A stretch of DNA of 39,140 bases from Oscillospiraceae bacterium. GTDB taxonomy: Bacteria > Bacillota > Clostridia > UMGS1810. This document shows positions 8,028 through 17,072 of this stretch, in pieces. A program made the position numbers and the translations under genes. The stretch lies in contig SVJZ01000014.1 in assembly GCA_015068705.1 (NCBI GenBank), forward strand, positions 1 through 39,140. Reading direction: 5' to 3'. The notes beneath the pieces were generated by a model, which had not been told where the DNA came from, did no database searches, and was given only the letters and a program-made list of their open reading frames with translations. Position 1 is the stretch's first letter. Each line of letters begins with the position of its first letter.

Positions 8028-8618
8028 TTATTCTACCCCGAGCACATCCTGCACATAGTACCAGAACTCCTCCACACCCATTCCGGAAACGGTGGAAAAC
8101 GGGATGATAATGTCATCCCCCTCCAAGCCGAGTGTGGTAATCACAGTGTGCAGATTTTGCTCCAACAGTGATTTTTTTACCTTGTCGCATTTGGTGGCAA
8201 CCACAACCATTCTGTCACATACCTGACGAATATATCCTGCCATGGTGCAATCATCCGCCGTAGGCTTATGACGGGCATCCACCAACAATATCACCTGTGA
8301 AAGCTGCTCACGGGTGTTCAGATAGGTTTCTATCATCCCTGCCCACTTTTTCTTTTCCTCCTTGGAAACCTGGGCATAACCATAACCGGGCAGATCCACC
8401 AGATTGAGCCGGTCGTCAATGTTGTAAAAATTGATGGTGGCAGTTTTTCCCGGCTTTGAACTGGTGCGTGCAAGACTATTGCGGTTGAGCAGTTTATTGA
8501 TTAGTGACGATTTTCCCACATTGGATCGCCCTGCAAATGCCACCTCGGGCACACCGGTAGACGGATATTGCTTGGGATTAACCGCCGAAATGGTAAGCGA
8601 AGCATTATGAAGATTCAT
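8028..8618 (-). CDS. ysxC: Ribosome biogenesis GTPase YsxC/EngB
   Basis: 196 residues, a TRAFAC-class GTPase needed for late assembly of the 50S subunit. G1 is AGRSNVGKSSLINKLLNR near residue 30, the switch region follows with KPGKTATINFY, G3 is DLPGYGYAQ near 75, and G4 is ATKCDK near 140. Length equals the family norm. Its start lies 30 bases after the lon stop; the lonB-lon-ysxC order is a conserved Firmicute block. No defects seen. Confidence 0.97.
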   Translation of the reverse strand: MNLHNASLTISAVNPKQYPSTGVPEVAFAGRSNVGKSSLINKLLNRNSLARTSSKPGKTATINFYNIDDRLNLVDLPGYGYAQVSKEEKKKWAGMIETYLNTREQLSQVILLVDARHKPTADDCTMAGYIRQVCDRMVVVATKCDKVKKSLLEQNLHTVITTLGLEGDDIIIPFSTVSGMGVEEFWYYVQDVLGVE

Positions 8619-8648
8619 ATGGTCACACCTTTCCGATAAAATGTCCGG

Positions 8649-10991
8649 TTATTCCTGCACCAGCGCAGTTTTGAGTACCGTTTCCATACTATCAGCAATC
8701 ACAAACTCCATCTGGTCACGGATTTCCTTGGGCAGTTCATCCAGATCCCGTTTGTTTTCAGCCGGAATGAGCACCGTGCGAATTCCGGCACGGTATGCCG
8801 CAAGGCTCTTTTCTTTCAAACCGCCAATGGGTAGAATGCGCCCTCTCAAAGTAATTTCACCCGTCATGGCAACCCGTTTGGAAACGGGTTTTCCGGTCAG
8901 TGCAGAAACCAATGCCGTTGCCATGGTAATACCGGCACTCGGTCCGTCTTTGGGTGTTGCACCTTCGGGCACATGGATATGGATGTCTGTATTTTTGTGA
9001 AAATCCGCATCCACTCCAAACACATCTGCACGGGAACGGATAAAACTGATTGCCGCACGGGCAGATTCCTTCATCACATCGCCGAGTGAGCCGGTAAGCT
9101 CCACCTTGCCCGTACCCGGCATACAATTGACCTCTATGGAAAGGGTATCGCCTCCAAATGGTGTCCATGCAAGACCGGTAGCAACACCAACCTCATCCCG
9201 TTCGTTCATGCGATTATAAGAATACACCCGCTTTCCCAAAAATTGTTCCAGATTTTTTAAATTCACCGTAACCGATTTTCGCCCGTCGCTTACCATCAAG
9301 CGTGCAACACGGCGCATGATTTTGGCAATCCTGCGTTCCAGCTGACGAACTCCCGATTCCTTGGTGTAAGAATTGATTATTTCTCCAATCACATTCTTCC
9401 CCATCCGCAAATTTGCTTTCTTCAAACCGTGTTCTTTGAGTTGCTTGGGAATCAGATATCCGGTGGCAATCGCCGTCTTCTCATCCTCAGTATATCCCGA
9501 AACCTCAATTACCTCCATGCGGTCAAGCAGCGGCCGGTCAATCGGGTCGAGCGAATTTGCAGTGGTAACAAACATCACCTCGGACAAATCCACCGGCAAT
9601 TCGATAAAATGGTCACGAAACGCCCCGTTTTGCTCGGCATCCAACACCTCCAGCAAAGCAGAGGACGGATCCCCCTTGAAATCTGCGCCCATTTTGTCAA
9701 TCTCATCCAGCAAAATGAGCGGATTTTTACTGCCTGCCTGCTTCATGGCAGAAATGATGCGTCCGGGCATGGCGCCGATGTAAGTGCGGCGATGACCACG
9801 AATTTCCGCCTCGTCACGCACGCCACCCAACGACATACGCACATAGTTACGCCCCAGTGCACTTGCAATGGATTTTGCGATGGAGGTTTTTCCCACGCCC
9901 GGCGGTCCGACCAGACACAAAATGGGTGATTTTAACCCTTCTGCAAGCTGATGCACTGCCAGAAATTCCACCACGCGTTCCTTTACCTTTTTCATGCCGT
10001 AGTGATCACGTTCCAAAATTTTCTCTGCGTTGCGGATATCCCGATTTTCTTCGGTCTTTGCAACCCACGGAATGGAGATAAGCCACTCCACATAGTTGCG
10101 GATTACCCCACCCTCGGGATTACCAGGTTGCATCTGATAAAGGCGACTGAGTTCTTTTTCCGCTTTTTGCAACACCTCGTCGGGTGCACCTGCCTGCTCC
10201 AAAGCATTCAAATACTCATCAATTTCCGAATTAACATCCTCTCCGTTGCCCAGTTCATCCTGAATCACCTTAATCTGCTCACGCAGATAATAATCCCGCT
10301 GGTGCTTGTCCAACTGTTCTTTTACACGGGCGTTGATGGTACGCTCCACCGCCTGAACACCGATTTCTCGGGTAAGAATATCCACCAGCAATTCCAAACG
10401 TTTTTGCACTGAAAATTCTTCCAGAAGCGCCTGCTTGTCCTCCAACCCCACAAACAGATTTGCCGCAACCAAATCGGAAAAACGTGCAGGGTCATTGATG
10501 GCAAGAAAGGAATGCACCGATTCGTTCGGCGATTTCGCCTGTCCACCAAAATATTCAATACACTGATTTTTGATCTTTCGTATATAGGCATCCTGCGTAA
10601 TATTTTCCTCTTCGGTATGCTCGCTGTAATCCATTTCCTCCACCACTTCGCATTCAAAATGGCTTCCGAGATCACGCAGATTCATCCCTCGCGCGCGGCT
10701 GATTCCCTCTACCAGCACGCGAATTTCATTACCCGGCAATTTTAAAATCTGTTTGATACGGGAAATGGTACCCACCTCAAACAAGTCCTCCTGCGTAGGC
10801 TTTTCCAGCTCAGGCGCACGTTGGGCAACCAAAAAAATCAGTTGATTTTCCAACATTGCTTCTTCCACCGCGCGAATGGAGCCCTGCCGTCCCACATCAA
10901 AATGAATAATCATATACGGAAACACCGGAAGCCCTCTGATGGGCAACACCGGTATTGTCTGCATCTTTTCGGTTTTTGTTTGCTCACTCAT
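8649..10991 (-). CDS. lon: ATP-dependent protease LonA
   Basis: 780 residues, full length. A cytoplasmic AAA+ serine protease that degrades misfolded and regulatory proteins. The N-terminal LON substrate-binding domain (IPVLPIRGLPVFPYM onwards, ~10-200) is followed by a helical linker, the AAA+ module with Walker A GPPGVGKTSIAKS and Walker B PLILLDEIDKM, and the C-terminal protease domain. The catalytic dyad is Ser685 in PKDGPSAG and Lys728 in GGLKEKSLAA, with the family's usual 43-residue spacing. It is preceded by its own promoter (11021-11049), and lonB lies upstream with a hairpin between. No CIRCE-like operator was seen. Confidence 0.98.
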   Translation of the reverse strand: MSEQTKTEKMQTIPVLPIRGLPVFPYMIIHFDVGRQGSIRAVEEAMLENQLIFLVAQRAPELEKPTQEDLFEVGTISRIKQILKLPGNEIRVLVEGISRARGMNLRDLGSHFECEVVEEMDYSEHTEEENITQDAYIRKIKNQCIEYFGGQAKSPNESVHSFLAINDPARFSDLVAANLFVGLEDKQALLEEFSVQKRLELLVDILTREIGVQAVERTINARVKEQLDKHQRDYYLREQIKVIQDELGNGEDVNSEIDEYLNALEQAGAPDEVLQKAEKELSRLYQMQPGNPEGGVIRNYVEWLISIPWVAKTEENRDIRNAEKILERDHYGMKKVKERVVEFLAVHQLAEGLKSPILCLVGPPGVGKTSIAKSIASALGRNYVRMSLGGVRDEAEIRGHRRTYIGAMPGRIISAMKQAGSKNPLILLDEIDKMGADFKGDPSSALLEVLDAEQNGAFRDHFIELPVDLSEVMFVTTANSLDPIDRPLLDRMEVIEVSGYTEDEKTAIATGYLIPKQLKEHGLKKANLRMGKNVIGEIINSYTKESGVRQLERRIAKIMRRVARLMVSDGRKSVTVNLKNLEQFLGKRVYSYNRMNERDEVGVATGLAWTPFGGDTLSIEVNCMPGTGKVELTGSLGDVMKESARAAISFIRSRADVFGVDADFHKNTDIHIHVPEGATPKDGPSAGITMATALVSALTGKPVSKRVAMTGEITLRGRILPIGGLKEKSLAAYRAGIRTVLIPAENKRDLDELPKEIRDQMEFVIADSMETVLKTALVQE

Positions 10992-11020
10992 TTGTATTGC
11001 ACCTCGTTTCTATCCTTTTT

Positions 11021-11049
11021 ATTATACCCGTAACCGACACATTTTTCAA
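11021..11049 (-). promoter_or_regulatory. Promoter of lon-ysxC-pcrA unit
   Basis: TTGAAA (11044-11049), 17-base spacer, perfect TATAAT (11021-11026) on the minus strand. Predicted start is near 11014, some 23 bases before the lon ATG. Confidence 0.75.
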
Positions 11050-11069
11050 GGGATTTTTACACAAATAAT

Positions 11070-11097
11070 TTGGCACAGGCAGTTTTGCCCGTGCCAA
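11070..11097 (-). terminator. Probable terminator after lonB
   Basis: Six bases after the lonB stop. Arms TTGGCACGGGCA and TGCCTGTGCCAA on the minus strand make a 12-bp stem with one G-U pair and a four-base loop. The following tract is AT-rich but is not an uninterrupted T run, so termination may be partial. Confidence 0.6.
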
Positions 11098-11102
11098 TTG
11101 TA

Positions 11103-12776
11103 TTATTTGTACCCTTCCGCCGTCATAACATGCATGGTTTGTGGCACAGAAACTGTTTTTCGCTTGGCATTCTCGCCAAAACAGTGTAAAAGCACTTCAT
11201 CCACTGTGCGCACCCGTATTACCTCAATAGGTAAAGTATCAAATAGCTCCTGATGGTTGTCTGCAGGAATTAGCACCTTGTTTACCCCTGCCTGCATCGC
11301 TGCGTCCACCTTGGAAACCACACCGCCTACCGGCTTTACCTTACCCATGATGGACACTTCCCCCGTCATGGCAACTGTACAGGGGACGGCAACGCCATAC
11401 ATTGCAGAATAAATTGCACAAAGCATGGCAATTCCGGCACTCGGTCCATCCACAGGAGCACCGCCGGGAAAATTTAAGTGTATGTGGTAATCATCACTGT
11501 CTGCCAGCCCTTTTTCGCGCAACACAGTGAGTACATTATCCACCGCTGCCCGTGCAGTACTCGTACGGCGCAGTTTTTGTCCCCGTCCGTCTATCTCCTC
11601 CTGCTCCACAATTCCAGTCACGGTAATGGAACCCTTCCCTCGCTCGCAAGGCTCTGCCGTTGCCTCAATTTCCATCACTGCGCCGCATCTGTCGGCAGTA
11701 ACAGCAAGCCCGTTTACCACACCCACTTCGCTGCCTGCGGCAATTCTGCGTTCCAACCGCGGACTGTGCTGACCAAATTCAATCACCCATTCCAAATCTG
11801 CAATCGTGATATGATACCGCCCTTCCATCAGGGCAACGCTACCTGCTATCTGCACAATGTTCACGGCGTCCCGACCATTATTGGCATAACGTGCCACCAT
11901 CGCCGCCCCGCCTGCATCAAGCGTAAATCCGCCTTTTTTTGCGGCATTATCAGCAATTTGTTCTACCTCTTTACAGGAAAGCGGACGAAAAAATACCTCC
12001 ACACATCTGGAGCGAATGGCTGCCGGAATGTCCTCCGGCGCACGCGTAGTAGCACCAATCAACCGAAAATCCGCCGGCAATCCTTCCTGAAAAATGCGGT
12101 GTACATGAGGCGGTATGTTCTTATCACCGCTACTGTAATACGCGCTTTCCAGAAAAACACGTCTATCCTCCAACACTTTCAGAAGTCGGTTCATCTGTAC
12201 GGGGTGCAGTTCTCCAACCTCGTCAATAAACAAGATACCTCCATGCGCTTTGGTCACTGCCCCGGGTTTGGGTTGCGGTACCCCTGCAGGTCCATATGCG
12301 CCTGCCCCCTGATAGATGGGATCATGCACCGACCCGATGAGTGGATCGGCAATATTTCTTTCATCAAATCGCATGGTGGTGGCATCCGTTTCAATAAATT
12401 TTGACTCGGAGGTAAATGGTGACATATGCATGGAGATTGCTTTGTCCAGTACCAACCTCGCCGCCGCAGTTTTCCCAACGCCCGGAGGACCGTAAATAAT
12501 CACATGTTGCGGATTTGGTCCGCACAACGCCGCCTGCAACGCCTTGATTCCCTGCGCCTGCCCCACAATTTCGTTAAAATTGGATGGTCTGGTTTTCTCC
12601 GAGAGTGGTTGGGTGAGTTTGATTTGCTCCAATCGCCGCAAACGTTCCAGTTCCTTTTTGGAATCCTCGCGAATTGCGTCGCGGTTTCCCTGTTGGGTAC
12701 GCAATTGCCCTAAAAAATAAATCCCGATAATCACTGAAAAGAAAAATTGCACCAAAACCAAAACCGAGCTGAACAC
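11103..12776 (-). CDS. lonB: ATP-dependent protease LonB
   Basis: A Lon-family protease without the N-terminal LON domain, anchored to the membrane by one N-terminal helix (LVLVQFFFSVIIGIYFL). Walker A is YGPPGVGKTAAARL and Walker B ILFIDEVGEL. The protease domain carries the Ser in VDGPSAG and the Lys in GGVVSKVDAA 43 residues later. The GTG at 12776 is chosen because AAGGAGG lies seven bases upstream and the resulting 557 residues match Bacillus LonB; an in-frame ATG at 12845 would add 23 unrelated residues and has no ribosome site. In Bacillus the gene is sporulation-linked, but no forespore promoter was recognised here. Confidence 0.94.
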   Translation of the reverse strand: MFSSVLVLVQFFFSVIIGIYFLGQLRTQQGNRDAIREDSKKELERLRRLEQIKLTQPLSEKTRPSNFNEIVGQAQGIKALQAALCGPNPQHVIIYGPPGVGKTAAARLVLDKAISMHMSPFTSESKFIETDATTMRFDERNIADPLIGSVHDPIYQGAGAYGPAGVPQPKPGAVTKAHGGILFIDEVGELHPVQMNRLLKVLEDRRVFLESAYYSSGDKNIPPHVHRIFQEGLPADFRLIGATTRAPEDIPAAIRSRCVEVFFRPLSCKEVEQIADNAAKKGGFTLDAGGAAMVARYANNGRDAVNIVQIAGSVALMEGRYHITIADLEWVIEFGQHSPRLERRIAAGSEVGVVNGLAVTADRCGAVMEIEATAEPCERGKGSITVTGIVEQEEIDGRGQKLRRTSTARAAVDNVLTVLREKGLADSDDYHIHLNFPGGAPVDGPSAGIAMLCAIYSAMYGVAVPCTVAMTGEVSIMGKVKPVGGVVSKVDAAMQAGVNKVLIPADNHQELFDTLPIEVIRVRTVDEVLLHCFGENAKRKTVSVPQTMHVMTAEGYK

Positions 12777-12913
12777 AGCTTCTCCTCCTTGTGATTGATG
12801 AAAATAATCCACTTGCACATCCCATATATTAAGGTATTGTGGCATAATTTGATATACCCCTATTTTTTCTACTTTTTCGGTGATTATCCGCCTAACTTTT
12901 TTCCAATATCTGA

Positions 12914-12942
12914 TTGAAAAGCAGTTAAAACTGTGTTATACT
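12914..12942 (+). promoter_or_regulatory. Promoter of the LUD/permease unit
   Basis: TTGAAA (12914-12919), 17-base spacer, TATACT (12937-12942). Start predicted near 12949, followed by AAGGAGG at 12967-12973. Confidence 0.75.
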
Positions 12943-12980
12943 ATGATAAAATTTCGATCGTCTTATAAGGAGGCTGTCAT

Positions 12981-13655
12981 ATGAATCCCTATCTGGAAAT
13001 ATCTATGAAAAAACGCATCGACCGCACACTGGAAAAACTGCAAAAAAATAACATGGGTGCGCACTACGTCAACACCCGTGCCGAGGCACTCTCGCTCATC
13101 AAAGATTTGCTTGAAGAGGGCAACACGGTTACCCACGGCGGTTCGGTTACCCTACAGGAAATTGGTGTTCCTGCTCTGCTCAAAGAAGGTCCTTACAACT
13201 ATCTCGACCGTAGCAGAGAGGGGATTACGCCCGAAGAAATTGAGCAGCTTTATCGTGACACTTTTTCCGCAGATGTATTTTTAACAAGTACCAACGCCAT
13301 CACCGAAAACGGCGAATTGTATAATGTAGACGGCAATGGCAACCGGGTTTCCGCCTTGATTTTCGGACCCAAAAAAGTAATTGTGGTTGCCGGCTACAAC
13401 AAACTGGTACATAATATCAATGACGCCGTACAACGGATAAAACTAATTGCCGCACCACCCAACTGCGAACGCCTTTCTCGGAATACACCCTGCGCCGTAA
13501 CCGGTCGATGCGCCTCAACCGAAAAACCGGATGCTTACTTGTGCGACGGATGTGCATCATCCGACCGCATCTGCTGCAGCTATGTGATAACCGCAGCCCA
13601 ACGTGTTCCCGGACGAATTCAGGTCATTCTGGTGGGCGAATCTTTGGGATATTGA
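12981..13655 (+). CDS. LUD-domain protein (LutC/DUF162-like)
   Basis: 224 residues of the lactate-utilisation (LUD) family. Typical elements are ALSLIKDLLEEGNTVTHGGSVTLQEIG near residues 37-63, the VFLTSTNAITENGELYNVDGNGNRVS region near 100-125, and GPKKVIVVAGYNKLV near 130-145. The C-terminal part holds seven Cys (CERLSRNTPCAVTGRC and later CDGC, ICC), a Cys cluster common in this subgroup. Stand-alone LUD proteins of this type are widespread in Clostridia without the LutA/LutB partners, which are absent here, so its reaction is unproven. ATG follows AAGGAGG. It begins a two-gene plus-strand unit divergent from lonB. Confidence 0.9.
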   Translation: MNPYLEISMKKRIDRTLEKLQKNNMGAHYVNTRAEALSLIKDLLEEGNTVTHGGSVTLQEIGVPALLKEGPYNYLDRSREGITPEEIEQLYRDTFSADVFLTSTNAITENGELYNVDGNGNRVSALIFGPKKVIVVAGYNKLVHNINDAVQRIKLIAAPPNCERLSRNTPCAVTGRCASTEKPDAYLCDGCASSDRICCSYVITAAQRVPGRIQVILVGESLGY

Positions 13656-13691
13656 TGTAAAAGAATAAAGTAGCAAAAGGAGGAGATTTAT

Positions 13692-15236
13692 ATGTATTGT
13701 CAGCATTGCGGTTCGCCGCTTCAAAACGATGTTTGTCCAAGCTGTAATCCTGCCCCTGTTCCGCAATCCAAAAAATCCAAATTGCCTTCAGGAATTCTTT
13801 CAACCGTAATTTCTTTTCCCGCACTGGCTATTTTGTTTGTGGTACTGGTTATCCCTACATTCATCGTTTTGCTGTTATCTTTCAAAAAATATAGCGCGAT
13901 GGCAGGCCTTGTGCGCAGTCCATGGATTGGCTTTGAAAATTTCTCTGTCCTTCTTTCCTCTCCGCATTTTCTTGGAATTTTCAAAAACTCCTTCCTGATC
14001 GGACTGTTTTCGGTACTGCTTGGAAGCGGTATGGTTTTTGGTGCAACCTACGGCATCGCATGTTTGAAAAACAAATGGATTCGCCGGGTAGTACTCTGTG
14101 CACTCATACTGCCATCTGTTCTGCCCATATTCGGTATATGTGCATCCATCATTCCAAAATACTGGCTAACCAATGCGCCGTTTTATCCACTTGCCCCTAT
14201 CTTGTATGAAATGGTCTGCGTAGCACCTCTGGCAGTCCTTGCAGGCTCATTTTCTTCCAAAAAAAGAGCCCCCCTTTCTTTGGCACTCTTTGTTACCATA
14301 GGATATGCCGCGCTTCGATTGATGTCTTTTTTCACTTTGGGAAGCGAGTTTATCAGTGCAACCTATAATCCCCTTGTATATGAAACTGCAGATGTATTTG
14401 GCACCTATACGTTCCGCACTGGTATGCAAAATGGCAATCTACCGGTAAGTGCTGCAATCACCATCATCCGTATGCTGCTTGGATTGATCCCCGCCGCCAT
14501 CGGCGTTGCGCTGTTGCTGTTTGCCACACAAAAAGATAATAAATTTCCGCCTGTTGAAACAATCAGGCATAGCATTACAAAGTCCCTTCCTGCGTTTATA
14601 TTGGCAGCAATCATGTTCATTCTCGCGCTCATTGTGGTAGTCCGTTCACTTCTGGGACAACCCATCTTCACCAACCTTTCCGTCTGGCGAAGTATTTTTA
14701 TCGGCATCCTGACCGGTGCAATCGGTTCCATTTTGATTGCCCTGCTTGGCACCCTGCTATCCGCTCCGCTCATTACAGAAAATCGTATGGTGCAAGTAGG
14801 CGGAATCATCATATTTGCGCTGTTGGTAGGTTGCATGGACAATCGCACCGGTCAGTACTTTTTCTTCCGTAGTATGGGCGGTATCAACACCATAGCCGCA
14901 GTTGTTCTCTCCTACCTCAAATATGCACTCTACTTTGCGTTCGGTCTGTTTATCGCTTGTGCAGGCAATGAAAAAAAGACATTTCTCAAGCAGATCCGTT
15001 CCATCGGCGCACCCGCCCTTGCTCTTTTGGGTGTTTCCTTTGCCCGTCTGTACGGCACCTGTTATACCGAGCCAATGCTGTATCTGAATAACCGTTCCCT
15101 CTATCCCGTTTCGTTACTCCTGCAACAAATCACCATGGGAAATGCTCCATATGGATTTTTCATCACCTTGATTGTGCCGGTGCTCATTTCATTTGCAGGC
15201 ATCTGGTTAAGCGGTCTGATTGAAGAAAAAGAATAA
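13692..15236 (+). CDS. Zinc-ribbon protein fused to two degenerate sugar-ABC-permease halves
   Basis: 514 residues. An N-terminal zinc ribbon (MYCQHCG, then CPSC; Cys 3, 6, 15, 18) precedes about ten or more membrane segments. Residues ~35-280 resemble LplB-type CUT1 permeases: WIGFENFSVLLSSPHFLGI, and later YNPLVYETADVFGTYTFRTG. Residues ~290-510 resemble the partner YtcP-type permease: GTCYTEPMLYLNNRSLYP, then VSLLLQQI. The cytoplasmic EAA-loop that docks the ATPase is not recognisable in either half and seems shortened. No ATPase or solute-binding protein gene adjoins. So it looks like a fused permease pair no longer working as a classical ABC importer; the role is unknown. ATG follows AAGGAGGAG, 36 bases after the LUD gene. 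Confidence 0.8.
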   Translation: MYCQHCGSPLQNDVCPSCNPAPVPQSKKSKLPSGILSTVISFPALAILFVVLVIPTFIVLLLSFKKYSAMAGLVRSPWIGFENFSVLLSSPHFLGIFKNSFLIGLFSVLLGSGMVFGATYGIACLKNKWIRRVVLCALILPSVLPIFGICASIIPKYWLTNAPFYPLAPILYEMVCVAPLAVLAGSFSSKKRAPLSLALFVTIGYAALRLMSFFTLGSEFISATYNPLVYETADVFGTYTFRTGMQNGNLPVSAAITIIRMLLGLIPAAIGVALLLFATQKDNKFPPVETIRHSITKSLPAFILAAIMFILALIVVVRSLLGQPIFTNLSVWRSIFIGILTGAIGSILIALLGTLLSAPLITENRMVQVGGIIIFALLVGCMDNRTGQYFFFRSMGGINTIAAVVLSYLKYALYFAFGLFIACAGNEKKTFLKQIRSIGAPALALLGVSFARLYGTCYTEPMLYLNNRSLYPVSLLLQQITMGNAPYGFFITLIVPVLISFAGIWLSGLIEEKE

Positions 15237-15241
15237 CAAGC

Positions 15242-15276
15242 AAAAACGGTCTACCCAATAAGGTAGACCGTTTTTT
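15242..15276. terminator. Bidirectional terminator between convergent genes
   Basis: Stem AAAACGGTCTACC with its exact complement GGTAGACCGTTTT and a short loop, flanked by A and T runs. It serves the plus-strand permease gene and the minus-strand transketolase operon. Confidence 0.92.
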
Positions 15277-15282
15277 GTATGC

Positions 15283-16215
15283 TTATTTAATCAGTTTTTT
15301 CACACTCTCGGCGATATCCTCGGCAGTCAGACCATATTCCTTAAGCAGTTCTGCCGGTTTACCCGATTTACCAAACACATCCTTTGTTCCGATGCGTGCC
15401 ATCTTGCAGGGGGCTTCTTCGCAAAGCACCTCGGCAACTGCACTTCCCAGACCGCCGATGATGTTGTGTTCCTCGCAGGTAACGATTGCGCCTGTTTCAC
15501 GGGACGCTTTCACAATGATATCACGGTCGATGGGCTTGATGGTATGTATGTTGATTACCCGCGCATTGATACCCTCATTTTCAAGCAGTTCCTTTGCCTC
15601 AAGTGCAGTGCCAACCATCAATCCGGTGGCAATGATAGTAGCATCGTTTCCGCTTGCAATCTCCACGCCTTTGCCCAATTCAAACTGATAGGACTCATCA
15701 AAAATGGTAGGCACACCCAGTCTGCCAAACCGCAGGTAACAGGGCCCATTATGCTCAATTGCCGCTTTTACGGCAAGACGCGCCTCCACTGCGTCTGCAG
15801 GGTTGATGATAACCATACCGGGCAGAGAACGCATCAAAGCGATATCTTCCAGACACTGGTGGGTTGCGCCATCCTCTCCCACCGAAATGCCTGCATGAGT
15901 TGCACCAATTTTTACATTGAGCTTGGGGTAACAAATGGAGTTTCTCACCTGCTCAAATGCACGACCTGCTGCAAACATTGCAAACGAGCTTGCAAATACT
16001 GTTTTGCCGCAAGATGCAAGGCCTGCCGCCGTGCTCATCATATTTGCCTCGGCAATGCCCATATTGATAAAACGTTCGGGATATTGTTTCTTAAACGTAT
16101 CGGTTTTTGTGGATTTGGACAGGTCGGCATCCAGCACAACAATGTCCTCCCGCGCACCAAATTCTGCCAGTGCCGCGCCGTACGCTTCGCGTGTTGCAAT
16201 CTTCTTATCTGCCAT
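15283..16215 (-). CDS. Transketolase, C-terminal subunit (pyrimidine-binding)
   Basis: 310 residues, the C-terminal half of a split transketolase. It moves two-carbon ketol units between sugar phosphates in the non-oxidative pentose-phosphate pathway. It begins with the pyrimidine-binding domain: REAYGAALAEFG, then RFINMGIAEANMMSTAAGLA, whose Glu activates thiamine diphosphate. The transketolase C-terminal domain follows (KPIDRDIIVKASRETGAIVTCEEHNIIGGLG near residues 225-255). It overlaps the N-terminal subunit gene by 11 bases, consistent with coupled synthesis of a heterotetramer. 1-deoxyxylulose-5-phosphate synthase is excluded because the halves are separate and lack its inserts. Confidence 0.95.
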   Translation of the reverse strand: MADKKIATREAYGAALAEFGAREDIVVLDADLSKSTKTDTFKKQYPERFINMGIAEANMMSTAAGLASCGKTVFASSFAMFAAGRAFEQVRNSICYPKLNVKIGATHAGISVGEDGATHQCLEDIALMRSLPGMVIINPADAVEARLAVKAAIEHNGPCYLRFGRLGVPTIFDESYQFELGKGVEIASGNDATIIATGLMVGTALEAKELLENEGINARVINIHTIKPIDRDIIVKASRETGAIVTCEEHNIIGGLGSAVAEVLCEEAPCKMARIGTKDVFGKSGKPAELLKEYGLTAEDIAESVKKLIK

Positions 16216-17053
16216 TGTCTGCCGCCTCCAATTCCGCTATTTTTTGATCCAGTTCTGCTGCCGCCTGCTCATATTGTTCGGTGTTAGGGGCATTGCCGTG
16301 CCACCCTGCCTCATTTTCCATGAAGGAAACACCCTTGCCCTTCACGCTCTTGGCAATAATAGCGGTGGGCTGACCCTTGGTGTTACGTGCATTGGCGAGC
16401 GCCTCACGCAACGAATCAAAATCATGTGCATCGGCAATTACCACATTCCAGCCAAATGCCTCAAATTTCTTATCAATGGGAGTGGGATTCATTACCTTGG
16501 TAATATCGCCATCTATCTGCAAACCATTAAAATCCACAAATGCCACAAGGTTGTCCAGTTGATAGTGTGCGGCAAACATTGCTGCCTCCCACACCTGACC
16601 TTCTTCAATTTCTCCATCGCCCAATACGGTATAAACACGGTAATCGCGTCCATCCAGCTTTGCAGCCAATGCCATACCGCCGGCAGCACAAATCCCCTGC
16701 CCCAACGAGCCGGTGGACATATCCACACCCGGCACGCCCTTCATATCGGGATGTCCCTGCAAGTAGCTATCAATTTTTCGGAAGGTTTTTACATCCTCCA
16801 CCGGGAAAAATCCTTTTTCTGCCAGCGCGCCATAAAGTGCCGGTGCGCAGTGACCCTTGGACAAAACAAACCGGTCACGGTCAGGATCTTTCGGGTTTTG
16901 GGGAGATACCTTCATCTCCTCCATATAGAGAATTGCCAGAATATCCGCAACCGACAACGAACCGCCCGGATGTCCCGACTGTGCGGAATATACCGCATCC
17001 ACCGCATGCTTTCTGATTTTGTATGCGGTTTTTTCGAGTTTGATATTATTCAT
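16205..17053 (-). CDS. Transketolase, N-terminal subunit (TPP-binding)
   Basis: 282 residues from MNNIKLEKTAYKI. It holds the diphosphate-binding domain of transketolase with GHPGGSLSVADILAILY near residue 27 and the TPP motif GDGEIEEGQVWEA ending in VDFNGLQIDG (GDG...N). The conserved SKGHCAPALYGALAEKG is also present. The ATG at 17053 has AAGGGGG upstream; an in-frame start at 17104 would run into the yitT end and lacks family similarity. It lies 20 bases after yitT and overlaps the C-terminal subunit by 11 bases. Split transketolases are common in Clostridia and Archaea. Confidence 0.95.
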   Translation of the reverse strand: MNNIKLEKTAYKIRKHAVDAVYSAQSGHPGGSLSVADILAILYMEEMKVSPQNPKDPDRDRFVLSKGHCAPALYGALAEKGFFPVEDVKTFRKIDSYLQGHPDMKGVPGVDMSTGSLGQGICAAGGMALAAKLDGRDYRVYTVLGDGEIEEGQVWEAAMFAAHYQLDNLVAFVDFNGLQIDGDITKVMNPTPIDKKFEAFGWNVVIADAHDFDSLREALANARNTKGQPTAIIAKSVKGKGVSFMENEAGWHGNAPNTEQYEQAAAELDQKIAELEAADNGR

Positions 17054-17072
17054 GTTGACCCCCTTGTGTATG

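Noticed and set aside
12777-12960. Forespore (sigma-F) promoter for lonB
   Set aside because: A GTATA-like -35 can be found, but no GG-type -10 at the right distance.
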